The position numbers and the translations under genes are program-made. Below, one piece after another: positions 13,201 to 28,200 of a stretch of DNA of 64,000 nt. The notes beneath the pieces are model-generated. The model was not told where the DNA came from. It worked only from the letters and a program-made list of their open reading frames with translations, and did no database searches. This DNA is from Prostheceraeus crozeri (taxonomy: Eukaryota > Platyhelminthes > Polycladida > Euryleptidae): positions 124,001-188,000 of the forward strand of contig CAJQUW010005239.1 of assembly GCA_907163375.1 (NCBI GenBank), read 5' to 3'. Numbering within the stretch: position 1 is the stretch's first letter; each line of letters opens with the position of its first letter.

Positions 13201-16200
13201 GTTAATTACATTTGATTTATAAGAAACCTTGCGCTGTTTTGCCTCCTGCTTGATGGGACTTGATGTTCGTTGTTGCGCTTTATGGACGAAATATTCTGTC
13301 CCGTGTGAAAGCATGAGTGAGCGCTCCTCTTATCAAATCTTCTAACTTGTAGACGATAAAAAGGACGAGATCAAGCGAAGGTCACAACCTGGTGAGTTTA
13401 GGACCGCTTCGCGTTGTGTGGAATTGACGTTGCTTTAAAATCAAGATGCTTGCGCAAGCTTCACAAACGATTAATGTATTTCCAATTCAATGATCCAAAA
13501 ATTCTATCAGTATGAATAAATGTGCACTTTTTATTGTCTATTTTCATGTTTCCTCTTATCTTTCAATTGTCTTTTCATATGCTCTTCATTCTATATTCAT
13601 CCATGAAGTTTTACCGTCTCTTTATACTGTATAAACTACCAGCGCCGTCCCTTATCAATAGAACACCTATGCTATGTGAACTAGGAGGACATTTGATATC
13701 GCAATAACCGGAACATGCATTATTGTATTCGACGCATCCCCTTTTTTATCAAGATTATAAGTGAGCATGTATCTCACATTATCTCAAATCAAAACTATGA
13801 AAGTCAGGATGAATGGTCTTAATTCAATTGCACCTATACCGAGCAATCGATTGACTGACTGTGAAATCGAAAGGATTTTATATCATTTTGTCGATAATCT
13901 CTAAGGTCAAAGAAAATTATCATTTCATGAGTGTAAAATGCGCAGAGAACATGCGCTAGAGAAAGCCCATTCATTCTAAAACTGCTGGTATATCGTGTCC
14001 TATCGGTGTCCATTCCTAAACCATCTTTACCGGAGATCATTGTATCGCATTATTGATATCGTTTCCTGTATTGAAATCACACAGAAGTGTTGTGATGTGA
14101 TGCTCACTGAATTCATGCACGCTGTTCTATCTCATCACGAAATTCAAGCACATCCGACAACAGTCCTTGTCCTTGCATGCGTGTCTATTTTCGATAATAT
14201 TGAAAGAATCTATTGTAATTCACCTGCAAACAATGTTTTCAGTTGTCATTAACGGTTGGTAGTTATAATATGTTCAATAACGGTAGCAACGGAAATAATG
14301 TGACAATTAAATCCAGAATTTAATCAGTGGAAATGTTTTGGGACGTTTTGTGAATATCAGTTTCATTTCTAACACACTGTAAAAGCAAAATCATCATAAT
14401 TTCTTATTATGATTAAATTTGCGCATGGCTTTTTGGATGAAATGCATGCTTTGATTAGATTGTCATTCTGTTGATCATGTCTTGATTACCTAGTATAAAT
14501 TGTACCACACAAATCATCAAACATTTCGATTTGAATTTGTATGAATGTTAGAACGTACGAGTGATCACAAACAATTGTGTAATCGGCACGATGACATTCA
14601 TTGCTATGTATGTTTGAACTTTGGCTTGACGAGCCAGACTGTAACTCAGTTGTATCTCAAGCGATGGGCTCAAACTGCCAATGCCAAGTTGTGAAAATAT
14701 TATCATTCACATTTACGTCCTTACATTCTGCAAATAATTCAAATCCAGATGACTTCTATCACTGCAAAGAATTCAGACAAAGATGAAATCACTTCAGATG
14801 TGGCTATACGTTTTGATTGGTTGGTGTATTATTAATTGCATTCCACAGCAAAGTTTCGATCAGAATTACATCAATTTTTGAGTAAGCTATCGAATGTTTA
14901 TCATTGTGTTCAATAGATTCTATTATTGTCACTGAGCGCTGGCAGTAACGATATACAGCACATGCATTGGTATGCTGCCAGTAATAGTGTGCAGTGTGCA
15001 CTATCTTCTCTCGCAATTTTTGGGTGTTTATTACATGGGTTGTAATATGGGTGGTTTAAAGTTAAGTCCAGGACTGAGCGCGAATTCAGAAATCAAAGAT
15101 GAGTCTGTTTGCAATTAGGATTCCTCTTCGATGTATTCATTCAGTGTTGAAATATTGTTTAGAATACTCTCCATCAAAACCTTGAAGAAACATGCGTCAA
15201 TAGTTATAGATTGCATCTTAACTTTAAAATATTTGTGTGACTTCATAAGTATTGAGTAGATAAGCAGATATTGGCATATTAGTCGATATTTAATTGATAG
15301 AATTTATTTGAATTAGATATATATATTGATTTCTTTCGGCACATGATGTAAACATAATTTATACTAATTATGCACCAATACTCTTAAATTAGCAAAACAG
15401 AATAACATACGGGTGCAACAATCTGATAATAAACCCATCTAGTTGATCCATTAGCACCAAATTGACATGTTTATCAATATGAAAAAAAACCTGTTACACT
15501 GCAAGCCTGCATTAGCAAAGAAAGCCAATTATGAAATATACTTGATCAAAAATTACGAATGAATTGGCTATCACAGATACTCCTTTGAGTGTGCGAATAT
15601 AAACACCACATTGAGAAGGCGGAAGTCATTCATATGTTTATTTATTTCTCGCTTCCTCTTTGTAGCGGAATACGGCAGAAATTGAGTTGCACAATGCTGC
15701 ATTGTGAGGCACAGAAATAAAAAGGTCGTATTTTCTTCTGTTTCACACTAGAAATGAAGTATTGGAATTAAGTGGTACAGCCTGCTTACATGATGCCATA
15801 GCAATCGAACAATGAGCAGGCAGTTCAACATGAAGCACGCCAAATTGAGCGAAGTTTCAGTGACTGTTATCAACCGGATTATACAGTAGAGAGGCACAGA
15901 CGATGTCAAGTTCTACAGAGAAGTTGGTGAACGTTTTTTCGTGCGCCTGCTATCTTTTTTAATAATGATTGGAGGGCCCAATATTATCGAGAAAACTTTT
16001 GCGCAATGATCTGAATTCGAATCTGAAAGAATCATGGTGATCGGAGTGTTTTGAAAGAATTCACAGCGATTCGCAAGCGACGCACGACTATTTTTCCTAT
16101 CTCTGTAAGGCATTAAAAATTTCTTTTTGCCCACTTATTAAGCTCCTGCATGTGCCACTGTTTTGAATCAGTTTGCACTTCTAGCAAAGTGACACGCTTT

Positions 16201-19200
16201 AACAATCTAATTCTGTGGTGAGAGGTGTTCACCAGGTCAGCTGACAATGCGTGAAAGCGTACAGATGGCATGTGACACGGGCTGATCGATTCACTTAAAA
16301 TATATGAAAGCGAACTATAGCACAGTAGCGCACAAGGCGAAGTTTCTGTCGTGTTCCACTACAAAGAGGCAGCGAGAGCCTAGCGAGAAACAAATAAACG
16401 CATGAATGACTTCCGCCTTCTCAACGCATGATCACAGATACATCGTAAAAGTGAGCAAATGGTCGCAGCTAATTGTGAGAAGATACTTTTGAATTTTAGT
16501 AGATGCCTCAGTAGCGCTGAGAAACAAAATCTGAGACATCGGTGCATGTCAATGACAGGCATATTTGTCATATAGAAAGCATGGCCAGCTTTAGAAAATT
16601 CTCGCTCCTCCACAAGTAATTTTTCAACAGGCACATCATTTATTTCTGTTTACACACAGTATGCAGGTGAGAATATTGTGTGTTCAGTGTTCAATGGTTC
16701 TAATCAAAATCGGCACTGCGATTCATAAGTAGACGAGTTCCAAAAGATATTGTTTTTATGTTTGCAAATGTGATAATCGTATACTCTACAGAAATGAACG
16801 TATGAGATGAATCAGAAGTGTGGCAGAATAATAATTATTATTTTTTATTCATTTATTAAATGCAGGATTCTTGCGATGAATTTCAAATTCGGATTCGTGC
16901 AATTCGATCGGATTCGTCGAGGTGGATTCGAATATTTTGCGCCCAGCCCTCAGTTGAACAGATCTGAGTGAAGATATCGGACCTAATAAAGAAAAACAGA
17001 TAAGATATTTCAGACCAAGCACATTATCTGTTATTTTCTAGCTTTACTAGCCAGTGGTTAAAAAGTTTTATTAGTCAGTGGTTTCAAAATGTTTATTTTA
17101 CGAATGTAAATAATTGTGAATTTAATCAGAGACTGCAAAGGAATGAATAGATTTTTACCGATGTAAAAATGCTGTACGACCTTTGTATTGATAATTGAAT
17201 TAGGGCTGCAAATTCATGATCAAACCATTTTCACTGTTTCTAGCAGTTGACATTTATTGCAGTTCGATGGTTACAGCAATGCACTATCGATTCTAAAACA
17301 TAACAAAATTTATTCGAATTGAAAATAGGATGTTTCATAACAGAAATGTTGTCACGCATTATCATGCGAGACTTAGCATATGGCATATTGTGATTGCAAT
17401 ACTAGAACTTGCATCGTTACCAGATCAAATTTTGCATTCATTTCAATTTAATAATCGGTGACGTTCATCAAAATTGAAACGTTGATGCAGATTTCATGAT
17501 GGGGATGTGCGCACAGGTCTCAATATGCTTGACAATCACAATCGTTTTTTCGGCTTGTAAATGCATTGTAAGAAATATATTTTCCAGCATCAGCATTGGT
17601 TTCGCTACCAATGTATTATTTTTGATTATTTTTGTAATTATAGGAATTTTGATATTAGAAAATTAGATCAAGCAATTTTGACATCAGGAAATAATGTATT
17701 TTTATATTTGATATGTCCAATCAAATAAATGAGCGAGAGCCTTGTCGGTTATCACAGCAAGCACATAAACTAAGTCATTCTGCTCGACATAATGGTGTGG
17801 AAATTCGTAGCAATCATGTGGGTAAAGTGGTAGCGAAATGAATACAGCAACTATAAATTTATCAGTAGGTTTTTATAATCCTCCTTTAAAATTTATTACT
17901 AATTGTTGATATTCTTGTTTGCCTGAACATAATAGCACAGTGTATTAAAATATAACCTCAATCATTCAAAATGTCTCTATTGACGTAGCGTGTAATTCTG
18001 GAATTTAACATGTGTAATTCTATGTTCTTTTATACGTAACATTTGTGTGGAATGTGTCTTCACTACTTCTATTGTTTAACAAGATTATATTAAGTGGTCT
18101 GACAAAATGGAACATGTAATTGGCTTGAATCATAATTGGCTTTTTAATAATGCTTTTGTACAATTCTAAACGAATTCCGGCCATTTGCACAGCTACGTCG
18201 GAGAGCTCTGGGACACGGCAGTCTCTTTATGACTCCGGTGAGTTGGAATAAACCGCTTCCTCAAATTTGAATTATCATAGCTTTTCACCGATGAAATTCA
18301 TACATAATCAGTTTTGATATATCAGGTTTGAGTACGAATGATGCAATCAAGAATAAAGATTTTTCAGTTTGCTTTTAAAAAGTTGATATAGCATTTAATT
18401 TTTACCGCTTGACATACCAATAATGCTACAAATTTCGTTGCCGCTTATTATAACACAGCTGGAACAATATTTTTTCTATCTACATGTATCTTGATATTTT
18501 CAATTCAGATACTAGTAAAATTTGTAGGCCAACAACAACGACTTTCAGTGACTTGAACCCTTGGTGTTCACCTAGGGATAATATAACTCATTTCTGCACT
18601 TCGTTGTACAGTTTATCTTATTACTTTACTCTTACACAATGGCTTAGTTATTTAGTTATATTCCTTTATTATAGCCACTTTTCATTCTTCCATTTTCTGC
18701 TTCTGTGTCTTTAATCTTCTGCTCTAGGACACCTTTGATGTATAGGCTCATCCTCTTCCCCCAAGCTTTGATTTTTAATAAATGACAAATCTTGTAACTA
18801 TTTAAGAATAATCCTTAAAAGGACTCATGAGCGTCCACACCAGTCGATGGTGTTAGCAAAAACAATGGGCGTACAAAAATACAATTGAAACAAAATTGTG
18901 TGTGAATAGTCCAGGAAAAGTTAAAATTTTTGACAAAATATGGTCTCTACTGAAAAATAACTGAATTGACGGAAACAATCTATGCACAAAATTAACCTTG
19001 CTGTTTACTTTATGAAAGTAAAACCATAGCAACGGCTGGATGAAGCAACGATGGAACGATGTCAATAACTGAAAATGTAAGTCTAGAAGTTACAATGGAT
19101 GATGGAAGCATGAACGTTTTCGGTAAACAGGAAATTAACACGGTAAGAAAAAAATGCAAGCCCACTACATGTATCAATTCTACAGATGCAAAATATACAC

Positions 19201-22200
19201 AATTAATTTCGCTCTTTGTGATGTTCCCCTATACTTTATTCACAATTTACAAATAAGTACAACCACCAATCATGATAAAAAAGATATTTTACTCAATGCT
19301 TTTCTTGCACTCTAATTCAAGCATAAACGGTGGACTGAATTTACATCACAACTTAGAGCTATACAAAGTTCACGGTAATTCCGACACAGAGTGTTGGGAG
19401 GCATTTTTAAGTCTTTAATCAGAGTACTGTATACATTAAATAATAGCAACAGCAACAACGAGATTATATAGGAATATTCTTAATTTAAGTTATCTTTTGC
19501 GAGAATCTCAATGTACAGGTTGTCCTTAAGAAGATGCCTTCCCTATCTGCTTTTTCATTTGTATTTGTAATGTATTTCTCCTTGTTAGCTAATTTTGGCA
19601 CCATGGTACAATTTTGGTCACCATTTAGTACTTCAAAATGCCAATCTCGGATTCGAATTTTCTTTTTATTACAGGCCTGCCTCCGAGCGCTTCGCTCGTT
19701 TACAGGCAGGCAGAGGTGAAGGTCTAGTAAACTTTTACCTCTGTCTGCCTGAAGACGAGCGAAGCGCTCGAAAGCTGGCCTGTAATAAAAAGAAAATTCG
19801 AATCCGAGATTGGCATTTTGAAGTACTAAATGTTGACAAATTATATGGATCTCGGAAGTGTCATTGGAAGTCGTCAGGAACGGCATCCGGACTAAAAGAT
19901 CACAGCGCTCTAGATTAAAGTCTGACTATGTCAGCACCGTCCAAGCCCCCAGTATGGGGAGTAGTGACGTTGAACCATTCATAATCATCATCGGAGAAGA
20001 GGAACTGTTATACATTGGTATAATTTTATATGCCAGTTCCGATGAATCTTTTGTAGGTTTATGTGATCTCATTTCAATTTCCTCTCATCCATCAATTTAT
20101 TGATATTGCATAATTCAACAGTTTTTTCTTGTTAATTCATTTAAATGTTTACACTTGAATCAGAGTGAACGGAATGCATTCGTAAGATATTAATTTGGTG
20201 GTCTTTAATTTTTATATACTATCGCTCTGACATTTTGTTTTGAAGCTCACCTTGGCCTCAACGAACCGACATAATGGAAGATAATACATCCATGCTTACT
20301 GTATGCTCGTTATAACTTTTTGATTTTTATTGTTATTCCTAATACTTTCCTCCGTCATCCTTACCCTACCAACTAGCTGGTCTCGATAAGACCTTCCTCA
20401 CAACCGCCTCGTTTACTCATTCTGAGTGTCTAACAATGTTAATGATAATTTTCGCTGTTTTACCCTTATGAATTTCAATCCACAGAACATGCGGAGGAGC
20501 TGACGAATGAATTAAAGCAGAAAATAACCTTGGGTGCTGTTCAACCTCGAGTCATCAAACGTCCTAAAAGTGTAAATATCAACCAAGAGTCACCTCCGAA
20601 TGTCGTGTCTGAGTGGCTGAAGGTCAAAGGTTTCACTGAACGGTAAGCTGAGAGACTAACCAAACTTACCAAAAGTCAGAGCTCGTAGTAAATTGTCACT
20701 TTTGAAAATTTCTCCGCACTCTTTCCAGTCCAATGCCTCGACAATCGGTCGGCACTAAGCAATAGGCTGTTAGTAGAGTATGAAAGAGCAGCAAAAGTGA
20801 ACGTGCAATATATATATATTATATATGTGTATATTATAAAAACTCCGTAGAACTTGATTGATATCGTTTTCAATGCAAATGTTGTCAATCTAAGCTGTTT
20901 AATTTGAATCATGCAAACTTGTCACCCCCCCTTGTACAGTGCAAGAAAAGTACTATTCAATAAGATAATTAGCTTGTTTTGCATTTCATCGTGTTTTTAG
21001 GTACAAAATTGCTAGACTGTTCGTTTTTTCACTCCATGTTACTATTATTGATCACCATGCTTCATCATCGAATTAATAAATGATTTGATGTTGATTAATT
21101 ATTGAATATGTCAATGAATACCATGCGGGCATCGATTGATATCGATTATCAGTCTGTAAATTATCTGCCGTTGATATCCTTATTGTGGTAAAGTTAAGAC
21201 TTCATCCAGTAATATGAGTGTTTAGAAGCTGAAAGCTACCAGTGCTACCACCCCTGGTGGCCTGTCTGGGTGCACTGCTTGCCGGGATTACGAAATGCTG
21301 TGGACAAAACTGCGGCATTGTTCACTGACCAATCATAGAATTTGATGCAACTCGATTGTCATGCTTTGGCAGTCTGAAGATGGGCGGCAACCTCAAGGTC
21401 GAATTTGTCCATCTGTCGTCATCGACAGCGCGTCACAATGGAAAATATTTAGCTCTATTTCGCTTACTGCATGTTCTTGTTTTGCAGCGCATGCCATCCT
21501 TAGATTGACATGAGATAATAAGAGGATTAGGAAGTTTTTAACAGAAGAAATTATAAATGTGTCTGTTGATCTGCGTGCTATCTTATGAATATCGCTGGAT
21601 CCTTGAATCAATACCGACCAGTAGGCATTTCTGTTAGATCTTTCGTGATGCACAGTTTCATCCGTGTTATGTTAAAAAGCTTGCTAAAATGCAACTTTAT
21701 GATGTCTCTATCGTCACTATTGGATAGGGACAAACTTTTCTTTCACTCTTGTAAGATCGCAAATCTTGTGCGTCAGAGGATCAAATTTTGGCCAAAATCG
21801 CTTTCAGTTATATTGTTTTACTTTTGGAAAGAGCCGAATTATATGATGAAATATATTTACTTTCTCTCGCTCTCAGTTGATTCCTCCGATCATGCTTCTG
21901 TTTGTAGTTAATGTGTATGTGCATGTATGTATCAGCTGGCCGCAAATACCGGAATTTTAGGTATATACCCGAATTTGATATTGTCTATGCCGTACTGTTA
22001 TCAATAATCTATCATCAATTTCATTTTTTGATATGAATGATATGAGATTTTATCAGTTCATCGTAAAGTAATCATCACTTCTCACATTTCGAAAACGATT
22101 CTTCGATAATGTCTTTCTAGTAATCCGATGAACTCAATAGAATTTTATCATAAATCTTAATGAACCAGTGATTTAACGCATTTATGAACATCTCCGCTCC

Positions 22201-25200
22201 GCCCTAGTAGAACTTTGGTCTTACCTACCATTCATTATAGTCATTAAAGCGGTCATAATGATGATCAACAAGCTTTTTAGTGACATGGTCTCAAATGGTT
22301 GGCAGAAATTTGTGATTTAGAATTTGGTTCTAATTTTGCTCTAGTTTGGCTCAATTTTTGTGGAGAAATATCGAGTAGCCTTGTTCTCCTTCATGGCTAT
22401 ATAATTGCTCAAAACCCTAAAAGGCTGATATCATTATTCTGTGTTTTCAAATTACATTAAACGATCATGCGAATATGCGTTAGAAATTGTAGTAGACTTC
22501 CACAGTATTCTAATGAAGTTTAAGATTAGGATGGTCTATATTTGGTCTGAATGTTGTTTACCAACTAGCATTATTTATTGATCGGGAAGAGCATGTTTTG
22601 AACCGCGCTTTTAAATATGCATTTAAATATTTCATCGAACAATGGACTACGCTTGTTTCAGATAATGCGGGGAAAGTCCAAAAAGCGTACGAGTTGTTTT
22701 TCTCTCGTTTATTGAGAGGCTTTTCAGCCATTGTCAACAGCCGTCGTCAGGCGAGTGAAAATTACAGAGAGTTTATAATTTTCAATCGTCTGACGATCGA
22801 ACGATTTCAGCGTCTTTGGCCGCTCAAATTAATTTCGTCACCTATTTCTGTTGAAGTCAACGAATAGTTTCGTGATTTGATACATCGTGAGAGTATTCAA
22901 AGATAACCGTTATCTACCTGTACTATGTTTTAGTTTTACCGGTCTTTGGATCGTTGTCTATGAAATCAATTTTCTCTTCAGGACAGTATCTATACTTTCC
23001 GGGAAAAATGGTGCTGCCTTGTTCAGAATGAAGCGATATGAAATGGATCAAGTGCTGACTCGGGAAGAATCCAGCCGTTTAGACAGCTTGTTAACTGTTC
23101 AGAAGAATATCTGTGGGGTGAGTTGATTTCACTTTCGTAAAGTCCTTTTTATTTATTTTTTTGTTGTATATATATATATCAATTGAGGTCTGACATTGTA
23201 AAAAATTTTTACTGTTAAGACGTTTATATGTTAGGCATAGCAACAGTACCGACTCGTAAATGTATAATATAGACCAATTTGCTGATCAAATTCTGTGATA
23301 ATTAGTGTTTGCTATGAATCCTGTGTATGCTTCGCTTGATCATCGAAATATAAAGACATCATGGAAGCCCGACTTAAAATGATGTCTCCATGAATGTTTT
23401 TCAATGATCTCTTTTTTCTGTCTTTGATGTAATATTAAATAATGCAAAAGTATCTCTGTACAAGACGTTAGTGAGATCTGTACTAACATATGGCTGTGAA
23501 AGTTTGTACGACAATGAGACCATTTTCTGACGTTTCACTGTGTTCGAGATTAGTGCCTTAAGACGGATCATGAGAGTGAAATGCAGGACAAATGTTAATA
23601 TCCGTGAAACAACGAAACTACCATGGTTGGATGAAGTGTTAATGAACTGGAGATAGCGGTGGCTGGGACACACCTTGAGACGGGAGTCACACAGCATATT
23701 GCGGACAACATACAAGTGGATACCAAACGTACCTTTCATAATTTTAGCAGTAACATGATTTAAAAATACTTTGATGACAGTATCAAATGCTGATAATTTT
23801 GTATGAAGACAAATTTCACTTGGAAACCTCTATGGAGATCCCTAGGTCTTGGTGCAAGTGCCGTTAAGGCAATCAAGAGAGCTTTTCAGAATCTTTTTTA
23901 TAAAGCATGTCCACTTCGCGCAATTTTTCCGATGACTCTTGACAATAATTAACTTCGAAAAATATAAGTCTAGGCGGAGACCTTTTTCTATAAGTAAAAT
24001 CTGTATCACTTCCACACATCCCGCTGGATAAAAGGGGCATGATGAGTCACAGGATTTCGGAGCCGTGGTCCAGCTATCACGGCTCCAGGAGGCTCCGACC
24101 CAAGACCCTTCGATTTATTGTCGGGCCCCCAACACGAAACCGAACAGGAGACTTTCACAGAATGATGTACACCGAATGGATACTGTGATACTGCACATCT
24201 GTCGAGGTTTACCTGGTACCTCTTCTTGTCAGACAAGATCACAGGAAGCACATATACATCCAATGTGAGCAGGCTGAAGTTTTCGGTAAATGACATTTGT
24301 CTGTGTTTTCTGTGATCAAGTGAGAAGTATTACGGCGTGTAGAACCATCTCTAGGTCATGCAGTTCATACTGTTCAAGAAGCTAAACACACTTTAAGATT
24401 TATAAAATCGCTATTTTGTCGTTAAACACAACGTCCTGGTTAAGTTTTAGTTGAAACTAGTTAAGTCTTTCGATACATTTTCGTACATCTCACTGATCAG
24501 AAGCATAGACACATGCAGGATAGAAAAATGACTACCATGCTAAAAATTATGACTAGTGTGACTTAGCAGTGACTCCCGCTTAAAACTTTTTCTGAAGCAT
24601 GAGTCGCAGAAGGTGCCATGAAAATTTTCTCTATTTATATGGGACTGATAAATGTCTCTGATTTAGGCCCTACTACTACCGCTCTTTGCGCTTAATCAGA
24701 GGCGAGAGCAAATATTACGCACTTCCAGAGTTAGGCATCATTGAGTAAAAAGAGGTATTTTAGTCAGAGTCAGACACATCGCGGTATTTTAGTCAGTGAA
24801 AGGGTTTTCAAAAGCTTCAATCCGCACGCTGTTGGACATGCATGTGCACTTTTTTGATCGTGTCTGATAAGAAGAGGAACCGGGTAGAACTCGGCAGACG
24901 AGCAGACTCGTAGCAGCCATGGATAGGGTGTACTGAACTCCCTGAAAGTCCAATTTTCAGTCTCGTTCCTTGCAGAAGCAGATGCTGCCGGTCGGACGAG
25001 ATGATTCAACCACTTAGGTGTCAGGGATCTAATATTCATCAATCAATTGAAACATATTTCCACATTGAACTAAAATTCTTTTTACGTGTATATCAAAAGA
25101 GTACTTCTTCAGAAGTATTTAAATACTCATTCTAGGTATTTTATTGAGAATGAGACACCTATAAAATAACCTTGCATTTTTAAAAGAATAATAATAAGGA

Positions 25201-28200
25201 ATCAATAATGTTCTTTAATAATAAGTATATTAAATTTGATCGAGAATGCATGTGCATGTTTTAATAAGAGCCTTTCGCTCGACAGCTGGGTTTTCGGCTA
25301 GAACACAGCATTTAGGAAATCCGCAATCTCTTTTAAGGTCCAAATGAATGATTCGGAGTAGGCTATGCATTGAGAGGAGACGAAGGCCAGAAGGGTTTTG
25401 GAGATCTACAACGATAACCTACAATGATGACACACTTGTATTCGTTTCAGCTACACTGTCAAATATCACTTTATCTCGCTAAGTGACTGAATTCTATACT
25501 GACATATAAAGCTTCAAGTCGGAATCGGAGCCGTGGTATTTCCTGTCGGCTCCGGCTCCGACCTACTACCACGACTCCGGCTCCGAAACCCTGATGCGTC
25601 ATAATGTACGCTCATACAGAAATTGAAATCATTGAAATCGCATCCCTCTTTACGTGATAGTGGGTGCGCATCTATAGTAGCAGAATGAAGCAACCATGGC
25701 ACTCAATTATGCAAAATATAAAGTTCTTGTAGCCTAGGCATAACATGCAAGTTTGAAACTTAAATAATATCTTAAATATGATTTTAGATAAAGTATACTA
25801 ATGGAATGAATGAAAACTGTAAAAGCTTGTCACAATTCGGAATTAGCCAGCTAAAATGCTGATTATGTCTCGAAAAAGTCACGGCTGACCTTTTTTGGCA
25901 GTTAAAGACCAAAAACGCGAAAGTGCATTTTTGAGTAAAGCAATCATAAGCCATTTAAACTGAGAATACAGCTGAATATTTCATGATTCTATTAACATAG
26001 TATTCTTGCAAAACAACATTTGTGAATTGTTACTGACACAAACTTCTAGACAGAATGTCAGGTATTAGTTAGTATTCGTTAATTCCAGTCCTGTGATTAG
26101 ACCAAATATCCCATGAATTTTATGAATTTAACAAATTTATGGATGACCAACAAAACCCGACTCCGAATAAAAAAACTTGATGTAAATGTGCATTTTGCAT
26201 GCATGTCAGTCATCTGCGATGACCAAGTGATCTGCTTTTTAAAAACTACTTCGTCTTGTGCAGTTTTTGAGTTTTGAGAATTGTGTTGAAATTTCATACT
26301 CATTCGATGGAACTGTTTTCTGTAGTGTCTGATTGTGAAGTTTCAAAAGGTGTCATATTGTCTAGAAAGAAATAATCATACTCAATTTCGCATGGATTTG
26401 GACCTCAGAGATAGATTCATTTACGTGTTGTTCAATCTAGAGCGGACCTAATTCCATCACAGTTATTGTATGCAGTGTTAGCAAGCGATGGATATTGACA
26501 TAGATATTCATTTCTCTTTTGCTTGCTTGATTGGCCGAGCGCGCGCTTTACAAGAGCATCTCGTATCAGCGAGCACACGAACCTTAACAGTCAGAGTGCA
26601 AGCAGGCATGTCAAGTGAAAAGTAACGTATGTTTGACTCAATTTTTCTTAGTGATAATTTCGTTAAATGGAAATATTTATTCACACCGTTCGACTCATCA
26701 CGATCTAAATTTACTGACTGCAGGTTTAATGTGGTATCGATCTTCTGGCTCGTCAATTCAGACTTGAATTTGCATTGTGCTTAATGGAAAATTGATCTTC
26801 TTGCCCCTCGTGACTACAGAGCTGTACACAAAAGGCGGTCCACCTAAATTTCGATGAAATTCAATCGATTCTCATGCCTTCCAATCGCATCGCACAACAA
26901 CGTAACATACATCATTCGAGAGCTTGCATTCTCAGCTTTAATATGAGCTATGATAGACTTGCATCAGCAATTGTAAGCAAACACCATGTAAGGTGAACGA
27001 AGATTCAAAACAAGACAATTAGCGACAATGTATTTGTTCACTCATAGCAGCTGCCGATTGTTTACTTTCATTGTTTGTGTACTTTTGCGGAAATGAGGGA
27101 AGATGTTGAAGAAGTTTGAAAAAGAGCTGTTGAACTTTTATGAATATAACTTGTATATTCGTAATCCCCACATCGCAAGAATTCAGAGGATACCAAACAT
27201 GAACATTTTTAATTAAAAAGTGAGAGCCTAACATATTCAACCAGAAAGGTCATGATTTTGTGATATCTTCACGATATCACTAATTTTTTATAAGTTCACC
27301 GATTGTGATTACAAGAATATCAAGAGAGAGTTCAGAAAATACTCGTTCTCCCCGTGCTTGAATAATTATCATACTCACATGCTTTCTTATTGAAAAATTA
27401 CGATTTACAAATTGAGCGATTTTCATATTTTGAGTACTGCTCAGCAAATGCAATTGCGGATGCAAGTCTATCATAGCTCATTTTAAAGCTGAGAATGCAA
27501 GCTCTCGAATGATGTATGGTACGTTGTTGTGCGATGCGATTAGAAGGCATGAGAATCGATTGAATTTCATCGAAATTTAGGTGGTCCGCTTTTATGATCA
27601 GCTCTGTAGTTCTGGCCGTGACCATCAGTATTAAGGAAAGTCATCTCTAGAACCAAGCACAGAGACAAGGCAATTTATCTCTGTGATTTGGACTTTTTAT
27701 CTTTTTGAGGGAGCGACAATTATCTCTAAATCTCTTGCTTTTTGTAAGTAGCGATAGACCAAATGTTGACCTGTCTATTTTGGAAAAGTTAGGACATTAT
27801 TGAAATATACGACTGCTTCGCCTGGACTACTTCCCTTAAAATTCTACAATGTCCAAGCTTTGTATAAGGCATTCCGAAAAGGATTATCAGATGTCGAACT
27901 TTGATGTGTTGAAGACTTTTGTTTGATCTGTTCCGTTGTTTCAAATTACCCGCTTCCTGGAATGTTATACATTCATTGAATACATTCGTTGAATCTCTGA
28001 ATCTCGATGGACCACATTAAGCATTTTCTTAAAAGGGTATGTTGATAAATTTCCACCTAAAACAATCTTTTGAAATTCAAGCGGATTCAATCTCAATCGA
28101 ATCACCCAGATACAGGCTCATTTCTCGATTCCTTAAATCCAAGTAGAGCTTAGTTCGGATGCGCTGTCTGAAATCGATTGATCAAATGTTGAATGAATTC

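Noticed and set aside
19485-19918. Overlapping open frames of 107 and 133 codons on opposite strands
   Set aside because: Both are produced by the palindrome at 19622-19832, which gives the same peptide pieces on both strands; no domain or splice support.
22598-22867. 89-codon frame as an extra EPS8 exon
   Set aside because: Not bounded by matching splice sites, and exons C and D already join in phase; it contains a short inverted repeat instead.
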